Assembly (NCBI GenBank): GCA_027532905.1
Contig: JAPZUA010000001.1
Span: 599,950-663,949 of the forward strand
DNA: 64,000 bases
Direction of reading: 5' to 3'
Origin: Magnetospirillum sp.
GTDB taxonomy: Bacteria > Pseudomonadota > Alphaproteobacteria > CACIAM-22H2
Shown in pieces: positions 34,937 through 44,458 of this stretch (the stretch's first letter is position 1; each line of letters opens with the position of its first letter). A program made the position numbers and the translations under genes. The notes beneath the pieces are model-generated. The model searched no databases. It was not told the origin of the DNA and saw nothing but the letters and a program-made list of their open reading frames with translations.

Positions 34937-35940
34937 GGGGTCCGTGCTCCTGTCGCCCGTTTTGTCGCCAACTCGTCCGCCAGCCGCAACGCCGCCAGCA
35001 GACTGCCCGGATGGGCAAGCCCCTTGCCCGCAATGTCGAGCGCCGTTCCGTGGTCGGGCGACGTGCGCACGAAGGGCAGACCCATCGTGACGTTCACGCC
35101 GCCGTCGACGTCGAGCGTCTTCAGCGGGATCAAAGCCTGGTCGTGGTACATACAGATTGCGACGTCGTAGCCTTCGCGCGCGCGGGGGCTGAACATCGTA
35201 TCCGGCGGCAGGGGGCCGACCGCGTCGATCCCGCGTTCGCGCAACTGCGCCACGGCCGGGGCCACGATGGCGGCGTCTTCCGCCCCCATACTGCCCGCCT
35301 CGCCCGCATGCGGGTTGAGGCCGGCGAGCGCCAAACGCGGCCGCGCGATGCCGAAATCGCGCTGCAGGCCTTTGGCGACGAGCAGTGCCGTCGCCACGAT
35401 CGCGTCCGTCGAAAGCGTTGCGATGGCGGTACGCAGCGCCAAATGAATCGTCACGGGTACGACGCGCAATTGCGGGCACGCGAGCAGCATCGCCACGGGC
35501 ACGTCGCCCGCTTTGGCCGCGAGATATTCGGTGTGGCCCGGATAGGCGAAGCCCGCATCGTAGAGATTGGATTTCTGGATCGGGTTCGTGACGATGCCGC
35601 CAGCCTCGCCCGCCAGCGCCAACGCGACCGCCCGATCTATCGACGCGATCGTGGCGACGGCATTCGCCGGATCCGGATGGCCTGCGCGCGCAGGAATGGC
35701 AAGCGCCACCGGCAGCACCGGCAAAGCGCGCGCGAACACGGCGGCGGCATCTGCGGCCGACGCGACAATTTCAATCGAAACGTCGAGGCCAAGCAACTTT
35801 GCGAGTTCCGCAAGCCGTGCGGGATCATCGAGGGCCACGAAGACAGGTCCTATGCCGCGCAACGCAAGCCATGCGCGCAAGGTAAGCTCGCCGCCGATCC
35901 CGGCAGGCTCGCCCATCGTGAGGGCAAGTGGCAATGTCAC
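34933..35940 (-). CDS. pdxA: 4-hydroxythreonine-4-phosphate dehydrogenase
   Basis: This 335-residue NAD-dependent enzyme supplies the amine substrate for PdxJ. Metal-binding histidines sit in [21 protein letters not shown] and [14 protein letters not shown]. The C-terminal [19 protein letters not shown] is nearly invariant in Pdx[15 protein letters not shown] provides the phosphate-binding Lys. The GTG at 35940 is the start because [10 protein letters not shown] must lie about nine residues in. The gene begins just after the PhyH-type dioxygenase stop. Confidence 0.95.
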   Translation of the reverse strand: MTLPLALTMGEPAGIGGELTLRAWLALRGIGPVFVALDDPARLAELAKLLGLDVSIEIVASAADAAAVFARALPVLPVALAIPARAGHPDPANAVATIASIDRAVALALAGEAGGIVTNPIQKSNLYDAGFAYPGHTEYLAAKAGDVPVAMLLACPQLRVVPVTIHLALRTAIATLSTDAIVATALLVAKGLQRDFGIARPRLALAGLNPHAGEAGSMGAEDAAIVAPAVAQLRERGIDAVGPLPPDTMFSPRAREGYDVAICMYHDQALIPLKTLDVDGGVNVTMGLPFVRTSPDHGTALDIAGKGLAHPGSLLAALRLADELATKRATGARTP

Positions 35941-35953
35941 TGGAGACTCTCGG

Positions 35954-36739
35954 TCACAGGAAAATCTCGGGGCTGGCGGCCGAACGCGTGCCCGCGAGCG
36001 GCGCATTGTCGGCCGCCCGATAGGTGAAGACGAGCGAGAATTTGACGGCACTCGAGGCGTTTCGCCCCGCCGCATGGAAGAGGCGGCTGTGGAAGAACAG
36101 CGCGTCGCCCGCGTCGAGTTCGACCGCACGCTTGGTCGCGATGAGCGCCTGGTTGGCGGCAAGATCGGGGCGCAGAAACTTCGCGGCGTCGTAGCGTTCG
36201 GGTTCGATCTCGAGCACATGCGTGCCCGGCAGCACGAACAGCCCGCCGTTTTCAGGCCGCTCGGAGCCCAAGGCGAGCCACAGCGACACAAGCTCGGGCC
36301 GTGCGAACGACCAGTAGCGAATGTCGCGATGCCAATTGGTCTGGCTGCCGAAATCCGGATGTTTGGTCATCAGGCAATTGTGGTGGGCACGCGACATCAC
36401 GGGCGGGCCGCCAAGCAATTGCGCCATGCGCGCGACGGCATCGGCCCCGCATGCCCAGTCGCGCATCGCATCGTCGCGGTCGACTGCCCCCAAGAGGCGC
36501 CGCACCGTGCGCCCGCCGGCCGCGTCGAGCGATTGCGGTGCGCCTGGATAGCCGACGCTTGCTTCGTATTCGAGCGGCGCTTTTGCCGCCGCAAGGTCGC
36601 GCGCGCCCGCATCGCGAATGCGCGCGCACAGATCGCTCGACGCAAGCCCGCGCACGATCGCGTAGCCATCGGTCGCGAATTGCCGAAGTTCGGCGGGCGT
36701 GAACAAAGACGTTTGGGCGCGGGCGGCGTTTTCGACCAT
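35954..36739 (-). CDS. Phytanoyl-CoA dioxygenase (PhyH) family protein
   Basis: This 261-residue Fe(II)/2-oxoglutarate oxygenase shows the HxD pair in [11 protein letters not shown] (~residue 135) and the distal His in [14 protein letters not shown], with Arg ~12 residues later for 2-oxoglutarate. LPGTHVLEI is typical of PhyH proteins. The ATG at 36739 ([18 protein letters not shown]) is preferred over one 26 codons upstream. It lies 13 bp before pdxA. Members hydroxylate lipids, amino acids or secondary metabolites; the substrate is unknown. Confidence 0.87.
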   Translation of the reverse strand: MVENAARAQTSLFTPAELRQFATDGYAIVRGLASSDLCARIRDAGARDLAAAKAPLEYEASVGYPGAPQSLDAAGGRTVRRLLGAVDRDDAMRDWACGADAVARMAQLLGGPPVMSRAHHNCLMTKHPDFGSQTNWHRDIRYWSFARPELVSLWLALGSERPENGGLFVLPGTHVLEIEPERYDAAKFLRPDLAANQALIATKRAVELDAGDALFFHSRLFHAAGRNASSAVKFSLVFTYRAADNAPLAGTRSAASPEIFL

Positions 36740-36838
36740 GTGAAAAGAGATAGTCGAACTGCGCCCCAAACAAAAGAACCCCTTGGAACTCAATTGTTTC
36801 GCGACAATTCCGCGCACGCCTTCAATTTTGCAGCGCCC

Positions 36839-38014
36839 TCAGCTGCGGTCGAACACGGCGGCACAGGCTTCGTTGGCGGGCAGCGGGCGGCCGTAGAGAT
36901 AGCCTTGGCCGTAGAGGCAGCCCATTTCGCGAAGCAGGGCGGCTTGCGCTTCGTCTTCAATACCTTCGGCGATCGCGTCGATTTGGAGCTGGGCGCCGAG
37001 TGCAAGCATCGCGCGCAGAATGTCGGCGGATTTGCGTTCGTCGAGGGCGGCGGCCACGAAACTGCCGTCGATCTTCAGATAGTCGATCGGGAATTTTGAC
37101 AGATACGACAGGCCCGAATAGCCGGTGCCGAAATCGTCGAGGCTGATCGACATGCCGCGATTGCGCAGCTGCGCCAACGCCTCGCCCGCTTTGGGATTGG
37201 AGATCAGCGTGGATTCGGTGATCTCGATCTTGAGCCGCTCAGCGGGTAGCTGCGCTTCTTCGAGGATTTCGGCAAGCCGTGCGGCAAGGCGCAGATCGGC
37301 GAAATGTGCGGCACCGAAATTGGCGGCGACGAACACCGGCCTGCGCCCGGCGAGCGTGAGGCGCCGGTTGAGCGCCCCCACCATGGTCGCCGCCTCGCGT
37401 ACCACCAGCAGGTCGAGCGCTTCCACGAGCCCTGCGCGCGCCACGGCCGGCAGTAGCGCCTCCGGCCCCAGCACGCCCAAGCGCGGATGGTGCCAGCGCG
37501 CCAATGCTTCGAAGCCGATCGGCACGCCGTCGTCGAGCCGCACGATCGGCTGCAGATAGGCTGCGATCTCGCCGCCTTTGAGCGCTTGGCGCACCTCGTG
37601 TTCGATCTTGATGTGCGCCATCGCCTGGGCCGTCACGTCGGGGATCACGGCATTCGCCCAGATTTGCGCGCCTGTGTTCGCCGCGCGCAGACGCAAGATC
37701 AGCGTGCGCAAAAGCAGCTGCATCAAAGGCGTCGCGCGGTCGATCTCGCGCAAGATTTGTGCACGCTCGACAATCACGCAATCGGCGTCTTCGAGTACGC
37801 GGGCGCCCGCCGAGCGCGGCGTATCGTCGACGAGAGCCATCTCGCCGAAAATTTCGCCGGGCCCCAACAGCGACAGGCGCTGCACATCGCCCGCATTGCG
37901 GACGAAAATCTCGACCCAGCCTTTTTCAACGATGTAAGCGGCATCCGCTGCATCGCCGGCTTCGAACAAAACATGACCGGCGGCAAAGTGCCGATGGGCA
38001 AGCGACTCTGTCAT
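36839..38014 (-). CDS. Cyclic-nucleotide-binding/EAL-domain phosphodiesterase
   Basis: This 391-residue protein has a Crp-type cNMP-binding domain (residues ~8-115, with GEIFGEMALVDDTPRSAGARV as the phosphate-binding cassette) and an EAL domain (~145-385). EAL catalytic motifs are largely intact: FEALARWHHP, an Asn in ANFGAAHF where N(L/V)S is usual, IEITEST, DDFGTGYSGLSYL, DYLKID, AEGIED and GQGYLYGRP. It should hydrolyse c-di-GMP under control of a nucleotide or similar ligand. No GGDEF, transmembrane or HAMP region is present. It is divergent from the RND efflux operon. Confidence 0.9.
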   Translation of the reverse strand: MTESLAHRHFAAGHVLFEAGDAADAAYIVEKGWVEIFVRNAGDVQRLSLLGPGEIFGEMALVDDTPRSAGARVLEDADCVIVERAQILREIDRATPLMQLLLRTLILRLRAANTGAQIWANAVIPDVTAQAMAHIKIEHEVRQALKGGEIAAYLQPIVRLDDGVPIGFEALARWHHPRLGVLGPEALLPAVARAGLVEALDLLVVREAATMVGALNRRLTLAGRRPVFVAANFGAAHFADLRLAARLAEILEEAQLPAERLKIEITESTLISNPKAGEALAQLRNRGMSISLDDFGTGYSGLSYLSKFPIDYLKIDGSFVAAALDERKSADILRAMLALGAQLQIDAIAEGIEDEAQAALLREMGCLYGQGYLYGRPLPANEACAAVFDRS

Positions 38015-38099
38015 TGCGCGATTTACCTTATCTATTACGTCCTGTTACCGAAGCAGCCCTTTTCTTTCGCCGTTCGACACATTACATGATTTCCGCATG

Positions 38100-38114
38100 G
38101 CATAGGTGGTATGC
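38100..38114. promoter_or_regulatory. Inverted repeat between the EAL gene and the RND operon
   Basis: GCATA at 38100-38104 and TATGC at 38110-38114 form a 5-bp inverted repeat with a 5-bp spacer, in the 215-bp divergent region, 86 bp from the EAL start and 116 bp from the RND start. It could be a regulator site, but it is short and may be chance. Confidence 0.25.
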
Positions 38115-38229
38115 AAACTCTGCCACGCTTGGCGCGGGGATTGCTAGCATTGGCCTGAATTCAACACACTACGACGGTAGTCAGGTCCGCTCATCTCTTG
38201 AGCACGTTCGCAGATAAGGCAGCCAGACC

Positions 38230-39354
38230 ATGCGCGTGATCACCCAACTCGCCATCATCGCGGTTCTCGGCGCTGCCGGCGGCGGCGGTTGGTATTATTA
38301 CCAGAATATGGGCGGCCAGGCCGTTGCCGCCGCACCGGCCGCACGGCCGCAAGCGCCCGCGGTCGGGGTCGAATACATCAAACCAAAGCGCCAGTCGGTG
38401 GTCGAAAAGGTCGAGGCCGTGGGTACGGCGCGCGCCAACGAATCGGTCGTCGTCGCCGCCAAGCAGACCGGCAACATCGCGCGCATCAATTTCCAGGAAG
38501 GCCAGACGGTGCGGGCCGGGGCCGTGCTGATCGAACTCGAAAGCCGCGAGCGCGCCGCCGACACCGAGGCCGTGCGCGCCGAAATCGCGCAGTCGCGCGC
38601 CCTCGCCGACGAAATCCGCCAGCAGCTCGATCGCGCGCGTGCGCTGCGCCAGAGCGGCAACGCGCCCGAAGCGCGCGTTGACCAGCTCGAAAGCCAATTG
38701 CGCGCCGCCGAAGGCCGCGTGCGCCAGAACGAATCGCGCCTGCGTGCGGCCGATGCGCGCTTCGAGGATTTCCGCATCACGGCCCCCTTCGAGGGCCGCG
38801 TGGGCCTGCGCCAGGTCAGCCTCGGCGCATTGCTGCAGGCGGGCACGCCGATCACCACGCTCGACGACGTGCGCGTGATCAAGATCGAATTCTCGGTGCC
38901 CGAACAGTTCCTGGGGCAGCTGCGCGTCGGCCTGCCGGTGGCGGGCATCACGCCGGCCTTCGCGGGCCGCGACTTCAAGGGCGAGGTCAGCGCCATCGAC
39001 ACGCGCATCGATCCCGCCACGCGCGCGGTGCGCCTCAACGCCTCGTTCGACAATACTGAAGGGCTCTTGAAGCCCGGCATGTTCCTGACGATCTCGCTGT
39101 CGGTCGCCACGCGCGAAAACGCGCTCGTGGTGCCCGAAGACGCGCTTGTGGCCGAGGGCGTGCGCCAGTTCCTGTTCATCGTCGTCGACGGCCGCGCGCA
39201 GCGCCGCGAAATCAAGCTCGGCATGCGCATGCAGGGCGAAGTCGAGATTCTGAGCGGCATCGGTGCGGACGATTCCGTGATCGTGCGCGGCCTGCAGCGC
39301 GTGCGCCCGAACCTGCCCGTCGCCGCCCGCCCCTTCACCCCGCCTGCTTCCTGA
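38230..39354 (+). CDS. RND efflux periplasmic adaptor (membrane fusion protein)
   Basis: This 374-residue adaptor has an N-terminal membrane anchor (residues ~4-22, AIIAVLGAAGGGGWYY). It then has a lipoyl half-motif RINFQEGQTVRAG, an alpha-helical hairpin from ~105 to 170 rich in Ala/Arg/Glu, the second lipoyl half FRITAPFEGRVGLRQ and beta-barrel segments. It links the inner-membrane pump to an outer-membrane channel. It lies 50 bp before the pump gene. No TolC-like gene and no local regulator is present, so the outer channel is presumably shared. Confidence 0.94.
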   Translation: MRVITQLAIIAVLGAAGGGGWYYYQNMGGQAVAAAPAARPQAPAVGVEYIKPKRQSVVEKVEAVGTARANESVVVAAKQTGNIARINFQEGQTVRAGAVLIELESRERAADTEAVRAEIAQSRALADEIRQQLDRARALRQSGNAPEARVDQLESQLRAAEGRVRQNESRLRAADARFEDFRITAPFEGRVGLRQVSLGALLQAGTPITTLDDVRVIKIEFSVPEQFLGQLRVGLPVAGITPAFAGRDFKGEVSAIDTRIDPATRAVRLNASFDNTEGLLKPGMFLTISLSVATRENALVVPEDALVAEGVRQFLFIVVDGRAQRREIKLGMRMQGEVEILSGIGADDSVIVRGLQRVRPNLPVAARPFTPPAS

Positions 39355-39404
39355 GCTCTCGCGCGTCGTCTTTCCCGCCTCCCACAGCACAAAGCGGAAA
39401 AAAC

Positions 39405-42400
39405 ATGCTTCTGTCCGACGTTTCGATCAAACGCCCCGTCTTCGCGACGGTGATCAGCCTGCTCATCGTGGTGCTCGGCGTGGCGGCCTTCTTCCGCCTG
39501 CCGGTGCGCGAATATCCGGCGATCGATCCGCCGATCGTGTCGGTCACCACGGTCTACAAGGGCGCTGCCAACCAGGTCGTCGAAACGCGCGTGACCGAGA
39601 TCATCGAAGCGGCGGTCGCCGGCATCGAGGGCGTGAAGTCGATCAACTCGCAGAGCCGCGAAGAGCGCTCGTCGGTCACGATCGAATTCCGCCTCGGGCG
39701 CGACATCGACGCGGCCTCGGCCGACGTGCGCGACCGCGTGGCGCGCGTGCGCGCGCGCCTGCCCGACGGCGTGGACGATCCGATCATCGCGAAGGTCGAC
39801 GGCGACCAGCGCGCCATCGTGTGGTTCACGCTCTATTCGGAACGCTACAACCAGCTCGAACTCACCGATTTCGCGCGCCGCAATCTCGTCGATCGTCTGT
39901 CGATCGTGCCGGGCGTGGCCCAGGTCAACATCTCGGGCGAGCGGCGCTTCTCGATGCGCGTGTGGCTCGATCGCCAAGCGCTCGCCGCACGCGGCCTCAC
40001 GGTCGACGACGTCGAAGCCGCGATCCGGCGCCAGAACGTGGAGCTGCCGTCGGGCCGCATCGAATCCACGCAGCGCGAACTCACCGTCAAAACCGACTCG
40101 CGCCTGTCGAATGTCGAGCAGTTCAACAACGTCATCGTCGCCACGCGCCAGGGCTACCAGATCCGCTTGGGCGAGGTCGCGCGCGTCGAAGTGGGGGCCG
40201 AAGACGAACGCTCGGGCCTGCGCGCCAACGGCAACACGGCCGTCGGCCTCGGCATTCTGCGCCAGTCGACCGGCAATACGCTGTCGGTCGCCAAAGGCGT
40301 CAAAGCGGAGATGGACCGCCTGCGCGAGACCTTCCCCGACGGCATCAATTTTCTGATCGGCTACGACGAATCCGTGTTCATCGAACAGTCGATCTACGAG
40401 GTCTACCATGCGTTCGGCATCGGCATTCTTCTTGTCGTGGCCGTCATCTTTGTGTTCCTGCGCTCGTGGCGCGCTACGATCATTCCGGCGGTCGCGATTC
40501 CGGTGTCGATCATCGGCTCGTTCATCGTGCTGGGTGCCCTCGGATTCTCGCTGAACGTGCTCACACTCCTCGCCTTTGTGCTCGCGATCGGCATCGTCGT
40601 GGACGACGCGATCGTCGTGCTCGAGAACATCCATGCGCGCATTGAAAAAGGCGAGCCCGTACTGCTGGCCGCCGTGCGCGGTGCGCGCCAGATTTCGTTC
40701 GCCGTCATCGCGACCACGCTCACGCTCGTGGCCGTGTTCCTGCCGCTGTCGTTCATGGAAGGCAACACGGGCCGGCTGTTCACGGAGTTCGGCATTTCGC
40801 TTGCCGCCGCCGTGCTGTTCTCTGGCCTCGTGGCGCTGACCTTGTCGCCGATGATGTGCTCGAAGCTGCTCGTGGCGCATGCGGGCGAAAGCAAGTTCTA
40901 CACGATGACCGAGAAGGTCTTCGTCGGCATGAACAACGTCTATCGCTGGATGCTGGAGCGCTCGCTGCGGGCACCCGTGCTGGTGCTCGCGATCGGCTTT
41001 GCGCTGTGCGCTGCCGCCTACGGCTTCTGGGCCGTGCTGCCCAAGGAGTTCACGCCGACCGAAGATCGCGGCAACGTCGTGATCCCGGTGACCGCGCCCG
41101 AGGGCGCTTCCTTCTCCTACACGTCCGATGCCGTGCGCCAGATCGAAAGCATCCTGCAGCCCTATATCGACAAGGGCCAGGCTGCCGTCATCATGGGCAA
41201 CATCGCACCCGGCTTCCAGCGCCCGGCGCCCGTCAATTCGGGGCTGCTGTTCTTGCGCCTGAAGCCGTGGGGCCAGCGCTATCCGGGCTCCGAGACGGGT
41301 GCGCCGCCGCCCGAGGGCAAGGAAATCACGCAGCAGCAGATCGTGCGCGAGATTTTCCCGCGCATCGCCAACCTGCCGGGCGTGCGCGCGTTTGCGATCA
41401 ACCCGCCGTCGCTGGGCCAGCGCGGCTTCCAGCCGCCGATCCAGTTCGTGCTCGGCGGCTCGGACTACGAAACGCTGCGCGGCTGGCGCGATCTCCTGAT
41501 GCAGCGCACGGCGCAGGATCCACGCTTCCTCAACGTCGATTCCAACTACCGCGAGACCAAGCCCGAACTGCGCGTGCGCATCGACCGGGCGCGCGCCGCC
41601 GACATCGGCGTGTCGATCGAGACGATCGGCCGCACGCTGGAGACGATGTTCGGCGCGCGCAACGTGTCGACCTACGTCGATCGCGGCGAAGAGTACAACG
41701 TGATCCTGCAGGCACGGCTCGCGGACCGCGCCACGCCGAGCGACCTTGCGAACGTATTCGTGCGATCGAGCACCACGCAGCAGTTGATCCCGCTATCGAC
41801 GCTCGTGACGCTCACGGAAGCCGCCGGCCCCGCCGAACTCAACCGCCTCGACCGTCTGCGCGCGATCACGATCTCGGCCTCGCTTGCACCGGGCTTCACG
41901 CTCGGCGAAGCGCTGACGCTCATGGAGAGCTTCGCGCGCGAAGTGCTGCCGCCGGAAGTGCGCATCGGCTATCTCGGCCAGAGCCGCGAGTTCAAGGAAT
42001 CGGCCTCGTCGATGTACTTCACCTTCGGCTTGGCCCTCCTCGTCGTGTTCCTGGTGCTTGCGGCCCAGTTCGAAAGCTGGATCCATCCGCTGATCATCAT
42101 GCTGGCCGTACCGCTCGCGTTGACGGGCGGCCTGGGTGCGCTGTACCTCACCGGCATCTCGCTCAACGTCTACAGCCAGATCGGCATGATCCTGCTGATC
42201 GGACTCATGGCCAAGAACGGGATTCTGATCGTCGAGTTCGCCAACCAGCTGCGCGACGAAGGGGCCGACGTGCGCTCGGCCGTGCTCGAAGCGTCGGTCG
42301 CACGCTTGCGCCCCATCCTGATGACCTCAATCGCGACGGTGTGCGGTGCGATCCCGCTCGCCGACGCGCGCGGCGCCGGTGCCGAGAGCCGCGAGGCGAT

Positions 42401-42578
42401 CGGCTGGGTCATCATCGGCGGCGTGTCGTTCGCGACCGTGCTGACAAGCTTCGTGATCCCGTGCCTCTATCTGCTGCTCGCCCGCTTCACCAAGCCCGCA
42501 GGCGCCATCGCCCAGCGTCTGGCGCAGCAGGAGCGGTCGCACAAGGGTGCCCACCCCACGCCGCACGCGGCCGAGTAA
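39405..42578 (+). CDS. RND-family multidrug efflux pump (AcrB/MexB-like)
   Basis: This 1057-residue inner-membrane antiporter has the full HAE1 architecture: helix 1, first periplasmic loop, helices 2-7, second loop and helices 8-12. Proton-relay residues are present in GIVVDDAIVVLENIHARIE (two Asp, helix 4) and LIGLMAKNGILIVEFANQ (Lys, helix 10). GIERLKS-type docking sequence is replaced by variants. It should export hydrophobic compounds with the upstream adaptor. It ends shortly before the FAD oxidoreductase, which starts 24 bp later. Confidence 0.96.
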   Translation: MLLSDVSIKRPVFATVISLLIVVLGVAAFFRLPVREYPAIDPPIVSVTTVYKGAANQVVETRVTEIIEAAVAGIEGVKSINSQSREERSSVTIEFRLGRDIDAASADVRDRVARVRARLPDGVDDPIIAKVDGDQRAIVWFTLYSERYNQLELTDFARRNLVDRLSIVPGVAQVNISGERRFSMRVWLDRQALAARGLTVDDVEAAIRRQNVELPSGRIESTQRELTVKTDSRLSNVEQFNNVIVATRQGYQIRLGEVARVEVGAEDERSGLRANGNTAVGLGILRQSTGNTLSVAKGVKAEMDRLRETFPDGINFLIGYDESVFIEQSIYEVYHAFGIGILLVVAVIFVFLRSWRATIIPAVAIPVSIIGSFIVLGALGFSLNVLTLLAFVLAIGIVVDDAIVVLENIHARIEKGEPVLLAAVRGARQISFAVIATTLTLVAVFLPLSFMEGNTGRLFTEFGISLAAAVLFSGLVALTLSPMMCSKLLVAHAGESKFYTMTEKVFVGMNNVYRWMLERSLRAPVLVLAIGFALCAAAYGFWAVLPKEFTPTEDRGNVVIPVTAPEGASFSYTSDAVRQIESILQPYIDKGQAAVIMGNIAPGFQRPAPVNSGLLFLRLKPWGQRYPGSETGAPPPEGKEITQQQIVREIFPRIANLPGVRAFAINPPSLGQRGFQPPIQFVLGGSDYETLRGWRDLLMQRTAQDPRFLNVDSNYRETKPELRVRIDRARAADIGVSIETIGRTLETMFGARNVSTYVDRGEEYNVILQARLADRATPSDLANVFVRSSTTQQLIPLSTLVTLTEAAGPAELNRLDRLRAITISASLAPGFTLGEALTLMESFAREVLPPEVRIGYLGQSREFKESASSMYFTFGLALLVVFLVLAAQFESWIHPLIIMLAVPLALTGGLGALYLTGISLNVYSQIGMILLIGLMAKNGILIVEFANQLRDEGADVRSAVLEASVARLRPILMTSIATVCGAIPLADARGAGAESREAIGWVIIGGVSFATVLTSFVIPCLYLLLARFTKPAGAIAQRLAQQERSHKGAHPTPHAAE

Positions 42579-42601
42579 AGCGGCTGCGCACGGGCACGCG
42601 C

Positions 42602-43729
42602 GTGGCGCAAAGCTTCGACGTTGCGGTCGTGGGTGCGGGCATCGTCGGCGCTTCGGCCGCGATGGCGCTCGGCGCCACGCATCGCGTGCTGCTGCTCGAA
42701 GGCGAAAGCCAGCCCGGCTACCACACGACCGGGCGCTCGGCCGCCGTGTTCGAGGAAGCCTATGGGCCCGCCGCAATCCGCAAGCTTGCCAATGCCAGCC
42801 GCGCCTTCCTCGCCGATCCGCCGCCGGGTTTTTCGGAGCATCCGTTGCTCAAGCCCCGCGGCGTCGTGTTTGCCGCCGCCGCCGCCGCCAGTGCCTCGAT
42901 CGACAAGGCGCTGATCGACGCCCTGCCCGGCACGGTCGTCGAAATCGAGCGCCGCGAAGCCGTCGCCTTGTGCCCGGCGCTGGATGCCGATTGGCTCGAC
43001 CGCGCCCTCTACGAAAAGGGTGCCATGGACATGGACGTCGCCGCGATCCATCGCGGCTACTTGCGCAAATTTGCGGCGGCGGGCGGCACGATCGTATGCA
43101 ACGCCGCCGTGAGCGGCCTCAAACGCGCCGGATCGAGCTGGCGCATCGCGACGGAAGCAGGCGATTTCGAAGCCGCGCACATCGTCAATGCGGCCGGTGC
43201 CTGGGCCGACGTAATCGCAGCGCTTGCGGGTGCGGCATCCATCGACATCGAGCCGCGCCGGCGCACGGCCCTCGTGTTCGCGGCCCCCGCCGACGCTGGC
43301 CCCACGCACGCCTGGCCGATGGTCTGCGAGATCGACGAGGCCTTCTATTTCAAGCCCGATGCGGGCCTGCTGCTCGCCTCGCCCGCCGACGAAACGCCGT
43401 CCCCGCCGTGCGACGCGCAAGCCGAAGAGATCGATGTTGCGACGTGCATCGACCGGCTCGAAACGGCGACGCGGCTGCGCGTTGCCGCCGTCAAACGCAA
43501 ATGGGCGGGCTTGCGCTGCTTTGTTGCCGACCGCCGCCCGGTGCTGGGGCCCGATCCGGCAATCCCCGGCTTCCATTGGGCGGCCGCCTTGGGCGGCTAC
43601 GGGATTATGACCAGCCCCGCCACGGGCCGCATCGTCGCGGCCGGCGTGCGCGGCGAAGATCTGCCCGCCGACTTGATCGCGGCCGGCTTCGCGTGGGCCG
43701 ATTTTTCGCCCGCACGCCTGAGCCGTTGA
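42602..43729 (+). CDS. FAD-dependent oxidoreductase (DAO family)
   Basis: This 375-residue D-amino-acid-oxidase-type flavoenzyme has dinucleotide motif VAVVGAGIVGASAAMALG (residues ~7-24), LLEGESQPGYHTTGRSAA and a C-terminal FAD segment RPVLGPDPAIPGFHWAAALG followed by GIMTSPATGR. Related proteins oxidise glycine, D-amino acids or 2-hydroxyacids. No membrane anchor is present. The GTG at 42602 is the only suitable start, 24 bp after the pump gene stop. The substrate is not assignable. Confidence 0.87.
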   Translation: MAQSFDVAVVGAGIVGASAAMALGATHRVLLLEGESQPGYHTTGRSAAVFEEAYGPAAIRKLANASRAFLADPPPGFSEHPLLKPRGVVFAAAAAASASIDKALIDALPGTVVEIERREAVALCPALDADWLDRALYEKGAMDMDVAAIHRGYLRKFAAAGGTIVCNAAVSGLKRAGSSWRIATEAGDFEAAHIVNAAGAWADVIAALAGAASIDIEPRRRTALVFAAPADAGPTHAWPMVCEIDEAFYFKPDAGLLLASPADETPSPPCDAQAEEIDVATCIDRLETATRLRVAAVKRKWAGLRCFVADRRPVLGPDPAIPGFHWAAALGGYGIMTSPATGRIVAAGVRGEDLPADLIAAGFAWADFSPARLSR

Positions 43730-43734
43730 TCGTC

Positions 43735-43758
43735 TGCGCGCGAAAAACCCCGCGCGCA
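43735..43758 (+). terminator. GC-rich hairpin after the FAD oxidoreductase gene
   Basis: TGCGCGCG at 43735-43742 pairs perfectly with CGCGCGCA at 43751-43758 around an 8-nt loop, 6 bp after the stop. There is no T-run, so factor-independent termination is uncertain; the position favours a transcript end for the RND operon. Confidence 0.4.
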
Positions 43759-43820
43759 CGTACCCCGATAAGCGCTAGATTGGGAAAGTTGGATTCGAAA
43801 AGCCTGCCCGGATATTGCCG

Positions 43821-44453
43821 ATGCGCCCGATGCTCTCTGTTTTTGCTGTTTTTCTTGCTGTTGCCGGTGCGGCCCCCGCTTCGGCCCAAACGACGCCCGC
43901 CGCCCCTTCGCCCACGCCGGGCGAAACCGTCGATCTGCGCGCACCCGGCCGGCTCAACGCGCAAGCCTATCGCGACGTGCCCGCGACCGGCTCGGTACGC
44001 GTGCGCCCCTACGACGACACGCGCGAAAACCGGCGCCTGCAGACGCAGATCGAGCGCGCGGTGGAGCGCAAAGGTCGGCGCATCGAAGACAAGGCAGCCG
44101 ACCTCTCGCTGAGCTTCGAGATCGAAGTGCGCCAGGTCGGGCGCGCAGGGCCGCCGCAGGGCATCGGCAGTTTCACAGCCGACCGCAACGACGCACGCCT
44201 GCGCCTCAATCTCTATTCCAATTCCGAGGACAGCCTCGTCAATCCGCGCCGTGCCGAACTCGGCAGCTCGGGCTCGGTGCAGTACACGATGGTGATCTCG
44301 CTCGACGATGCGCGCGGCACAAGGCTGTGGCAGGGCACGGCCACCTTGCTGGGCGCCCCCGGCGACGAGACCAGCGCCTACGGCTCGATGGCGCGCGCCC
44401 TCATCGACGAATTCGGCCAGACCGCGCGCCAAAAACCCTTCCGCGTCGAGTAG
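43821..44453 (+). CDS. Periplasmic protein of unknown function (210 aa)
   Basis: The N-terminus is a signal peptide (MLSVFAVFLAVAGAAPASAQ) cleaved near residue 23, followed by a Pro/Thr-rich linker. The domain from ~60 to 200 has alternating beta-like stretches (DLSLSFEIEVRQVG, VQYTMVISLDDARGTRLWQG) and a final helix. I recognise no family. It lies 5 bp before the zinc exporter gene and is probably co-transcribed with it. A link to metal stress is only contextual. Confidence 0.7.
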   Translation: MRPMLSVFAVFLAVAGAAPASAQTTPAAPSPTPGETVDLRAPGRLNAQAYRDVPATGSVRVRPYDDTRENRRLQTQIERAVERKGRRIEDKAADLSLSFEIEVRQVGRAGPPQGIGSFTADRNDARLRLNLYSNSEDSLVNPRRAELGSSGSVQYTMVISLDDARGTRLWQGTATLLGAPGDETSAYGSMARALIDEFGQTARQKPFRVE

Positions 44454-44458
44454 CAACA

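Noticed and set aside
38015..38229. Local regulator gene for the RND pump
   Set aside because: The 215-bp region has no frame with a helix-turn-helix; only a weak inverted repeat was seen.
38298..40880. 860-residue antisense frame opposite the RND genes
   Set aside because: Typical high-GC shadow, rich in Arg, His and Asp, lying entirely opposite strongly supported adaptor and pump genes.
43821..44453. Possible PelC substitute
   Set aside because: It has a cleavable signal peptide without a lipobox, lies 5 kb from the Pel operon on the other strand, and shows no PelC-like pattern.
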